Shown here piece after piece: positions 61,931-64,000 of a stretch of DNA of 64,000 nucleotides. The DNA comes from Mycolicibacterium sp. CBMA 226 (lineage in GTDB: Bacteria > Actinomycetota > Actinomycetes > Mycobacteriales > Mycobacteriaceae). The stretch spans positions 124,001 through 188,000 of the forward strand of contig NZ_VTGY01000001.1 of the NCBI RefSeq assembly GCF_009729075.1. The letters are read 5' to 3'. Every line of letters begins with the position of its first letter. The stretch's first letter is position 1. Below the pieces are notes generated by a model, which saw only the letters and a program-made list of their open reading frames with translations, was not told the DNA's origin and searched no databases. The position numbers and the translations under genes were made by a program.

Positions 61931-63102
61931 TGACACTGCAGGAACGCTTCAACTTCGATCGCCTGGTCGAGGCCGCCTGCGCCGAGACAGGGCACAACGA
62001 CTTCGGCGGCGACCAATGGCAGCCCGGACTGCACCGGTTCATCGACGGTGTGGTCAACGAAGCTCGCCTGTCACCCATCGGCGTGGAGATCGCCTACGCA
62101 GACATCATGCGGGCGCTGAAGAATCGACTGAACATCTTAGCTTGGCGCGCAGCACATCCCGCGGTTGCGGCACAGCCGGTGGCGCAACCCATCTTCATCG
62201 TCGGGCAGCCTCGCACCGGTACCACGATTCTCTACGACCTCCTCTGCCAGGATCCGCAACTGCGGGCACCACTGACGTGGGAGGTCGACGAACCCTGTCC
62301 GCCACCACAATTCGATACCTATCGATCCGATCCGCGGATCGCACAGGTACAAGCGACCATCGACGCGTCAGAACTGATCATGCCGGGATTCCTCAAGTTC
62401 CACCCCATGGGCGCACTGATGGGGCAGGAATGTGTGCGCATCACTGCCAGTGAATTCACCAGCATGATCCTGCCGTTCCAGTACCGAATCCCGAGCCTCC
62501 AGCAGTGGTGGCTGCACGAGTCCGACCAGACCGCGGCGTATCGGTTCCATCGAATGTTCTTGCAGCATCTGCAATCCGGTGTCCCTGGGCAATGGCTGCT
62601 CAAGTCTCCGGGTCATCTGTGGCATCTCGATCAGTTGTTCGCCGAGTATCCCGACGCTGTGGTCGTGCAGACGCACCGGGACCCGCTCAACGTCATCTCC
62701 TCAATCGCTGCATTGATGCACCACCTTCGCAAGATGGGCAGTGACGAATCGGATCTCGCGGAATGCGCAGCGCAATCCGTCGAAGAAATCACCATCGGAC
62801 TCGATCGAGAGATGGCACTGCGGGACAGCGGAGTGATCCCGGATGACAGGATCATCGACGTCCGGTTCTCGGATTTCATGGGTGACCCGTGGTCGACGAT
62901 CAAGGGCATCTACCACCGGCTCGGCCGCGACCTGCCGCCGGAAACCGAACGAGCCATGCGCGATTTCCTGGCGGCACACCCCGGTGACGGTGGTGGCAAG
63001 CGGTACACCTGGTCAGATACCGGTTTGGACGCAGCCGAGGTCCGCGAGCGCGTGCGTGCCTACCAGGAACGCTATGACGTGCCCACCGAGAAACTGCGCT
63101 GA
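61930..63102 (+). CDS. Sulfotransferase family protein
   Basis: The 390-residue protein has the 5'-phosphosulfate-binding loop IFIVGQPRTGTTIL (about 88-101), the 3'-phosphate-binding segment VVQTHRDPLNVISSIA and a C-terminal GGKRYTWSDTGLD region, as in the mycobacterial Stf family. It would transfer sulfate from PAPS to a hydroxyl of a lipid or small molecule. Mycobacterial genomes hold many members with unassigned substrates. It is co-translated with the DUF1214-like gene and presumably shares its TetR control. Confidence 0.85.
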   Translation: MTLQERFNFDRLVEAACAETGHNDFGGDQWQPGLHRFIDGVVNEARLSPIGVEIAYADIMRALKNRLNILAWRAAHPAVAAQPVAQPIFIVGQPRTGTTILYDLLCQDPQLRAPLTWEVDEPCPPPQFDTYRSDPRIAQVQATIDASELIMPGFLKFHPMGALMGQECVRITASEFTSMILPFQYRIPSLQQWWLHESDQTAAYRFHRMFLQHLQSGVPGQWLLKSPGHLWHLDQLFAEYPDAVVVQTHRDPLNVISSIAALMHHLRKMGSDESDLAECAAQSVEEITIGLDREMALRDSGVIPDDRIIDVRFSDFMGDPWSTIKGIYHRLGRDLPPETERAMRDFLAAHPGDGGGKRYTWSDTGLDAAEVRERVRAYQERYDVPTEKLR

Positions 63103-63120
63103 CGGCGATAGGGTGGCGCG

Positions 63121-63711
63121 GTGACTCTTTCGGCCATCGTGACCGTGCCCGCGTCGGTGATGGCGGCCGACTTCACCGCGCCGATCGCCGGCGAACCCGC
63201 GCTGGTGCGAGCCGTGCGGGCGGTCCGCGACGTGGCCGCGGTAACAGTGGTGACTCCCGAAGGGACGGCCGACGCCGCCACCGAATGCCTTGCCGCCCAT
63301 GGCCTGAGTGACGTGCCTGTGCGCACGACGCCCGGGCTGCTGGGCATGGGGGACGGGCTGCTGCTGCATGACGTGCGGTACCCGCTTGCTCCCGCTGAGC
63401 TCGCGGCACGGGTCGCGGCGGGACTGGCCGATCACGACGTGGTCCTGCCCGTCCTGCCGATGACCGACAGCGTGAAAAGCATTGCCGCAGAAGACATCGT
63501 GCTGGGCAACGTGGACCGGTCGGACCTCGTCACCGCGCAGTACCCCCGCGGATTCTCAGCGGCGGCCGCACGCCGGGTGGAGGCTGACGGCCTCGAGTTG
63601 ATCGCCGATCCCGAGCTACGAGTCGGCACCGTCGGGGGCGACGCCAACGCCTTTGCCGTCGACCTGGCACATGACCGCGGACTGCTGGAGGCGATCGTCA
63701 GCGCCGGCTGA
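63121..63711 (+). CDS. Degenerate IspD-like nucleotidyltransferase
   Basis: The 196-residue protein resembles IspD (methylerythritol-phosphate cytidylyltransferase) in overall layout and in segments such as VVLPVLPMTDSVKSI and the EPALVRAVRAVRDV helix. The N-terminal AAG-x-G-x-R nucleotide-binding loop is replaced by TVPASVMAADFTAP, and there is no VQTPQ motif, so CTP binding is doubtful. The GTG at 63121 follows the sulfotransferase by 18 bases. It converges on a second IspD-like gene with a 14-base 3' overlap. It may be an inactive paralog. Confidence 0.65.
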   Translation: MTLSAIVTVPASVMAADFTAPIAGEPALVRAVRAVRDVAAVTVVTPEGTADAATECLAAHGLSDVPVRTTPGLLGMGDGLLLHDVRYPLAPAELAARVAAGLADHDVVLPVLPMTDSVKSIAAEDIVLGNVDRSDLVTAQYPRGFSAAAARRVEADGLELIADPELRVGTVGGDANAFAVDLAHDRGLLEAIVSAG

Positions 63712-64000
63712 GCAGGTTCTCGGCGACCTGGACGTCGTGCGCGAACGTCACTTTGAAATTCTGGGCCGACCCGGCGATCGCGTGAACTTCGAGGTCGGTG
63801 AAACGCTCCACACATGACGAGGTGTCGGTGCCCTCGAAACCGGTGGCGGCGGCGTCCTGGTAGGCCTGCCACAGCGGCGCGGCGCGGAAGGCCTGCGGTG
63901 TCTGCACTCGGACCAGCGACTGGTCGATGGCACCGAGGCCGTCTGCCGACTGACGCAGCACATCGCCGGCGGACAGCACCGGAATCGCGCCGCCCTGCGC
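63698..64000 (-). CDS. IspD family cytidylyltransferase, C-terminal part (partial)
   Basis: Only the last 100 codons are inside the window; the gene continues past the right edge. The visible part has the IspD hallmarks VQTPQAFRAAPLWQAY, GTDTSSCVER and the C-terminal FKVTFAHDVQVAENLL, so it keeps the substrate motifs missing from the neighbour at 63121-63711. It makes CDP-methylerythritol in isoprenoid synthesis if complete. Whether it is the main ispD or a second copy cannot be told here. Confidence 0.8.
   Translation of the reverse strand, partial: AQGGAIPVLSAGDVLRQSADGLGAIDQSLVRVQTPQAFRAAPLWQAYQDAAATGFEGTDTSSCVERFTDLEVHAIAGSAQNFKVTFAHDVQVAENLLSRR

Noticed and set aside
1..64000. CRISPR arrays, insertion sequences, tRNA genes and prophage features
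   Set aside because: None found: no regularly spaced repeats, no transposase or integrase motifs and no cloverleaf or CCA-ended sequences were noticed.

Overview
The window looks like mycobacterial chromosome (Mycobacterium/Mycolicibacterium type). It is GC-rich and carries a complete mceA-F operon, an MmpL transporter, a GAP-family export protein, many TetR regulators, P450s, an FprB-type ferredoxin reductase and several lipoproteins. Genes are packed into short operons with ATGA/TGATG overlaps. No tRNA, rRNA, insertion sequence, integrase or CRISPR array was seen.

Layout. (1) 1-1017: start of a membrane protein (probable diguanylate cyclase) running off the left edge, and a small secreted protein. 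(2) 1163-10081, minus strand: a P450 followed by mceA-F with no yrbE genes, and a divergent TetR. (3) 10822-21621: a steroid-type catabolic island with a Rieske oxygenase, a CYP125-like P450, an FprB ferredoxin/NADPH reductase, a FabG3-like hydroxysteroid dehydrogenase, two related DapB-fold oxidoreductases, a GlcG/HbpS protein and four TetRs. (4) 21768-23526: an alpha/beta hydrolase and a GAP-family membrane protein. (5) 23570-34563: a probable surface-polysaccharide locus. It holds a cellulose-synthase-like GT2 with a C-terminal STAS-like domain, GalU, a propeller-lectin lipoprotein, a lipase-fold lipoprotein without its serine nucleophile, a membrane esterase, two divergent GH26-like hydrolases and a LuxR regulator.

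(6) 34945-40936: a CsbD-type stress protein, a coiled-coil protein, an SRPBCC protein, a pyruvate-oxidase-type ThDP enzyme, an OmpR-type two-component pair and a second small secreted protein. (7) 40983-49922: a CoA transferase and thiolase, then a meta-cleavage aromatic cluster (TetR, truncated acetaldehyde dehydrogenase, hydroxyoxovalerate aldolase; divergently an FAD hydroxylase, C-C hydrolase, extradiol dioxygenase and amidohydrolase). (8) 50204-55926: acyl-CoA dehydrogenase, a conserved hypothetical, MmpL and TetR. (9) 56018-60770: a DUF4242 protein, an acyl-CoA-dehydrogenase-like flavoprotein and a sulfonate/nitrate-type ABC importer, then TetR. (10) 60851-64000: a DUF1214-like protein, a sulfotransferase, and two convergent IspD-like genes, the second cut by the right edge.

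Regions 2 and 3 together suggest uptake and oxidation of a sterol- or terpenoid-like substrate. The best candidate for an undescribed system is region 5, where polymer synthesis, precursor supply, secreted binding and modifying lipoproteins, hydrolases and a regulator sit together, and the synthase carries a STAS-like module where bacterial cellulose synthases normally carry a c-di-GMP-binding PilZ domain. A second strong theme is the set of clear palindromic operators between divergent TetR/target pairs, including a perfect 34-bp palindrome and a tandem pair of 14-16 bp palindromes. All family calls come from reading sequence motifs; no database search was run.
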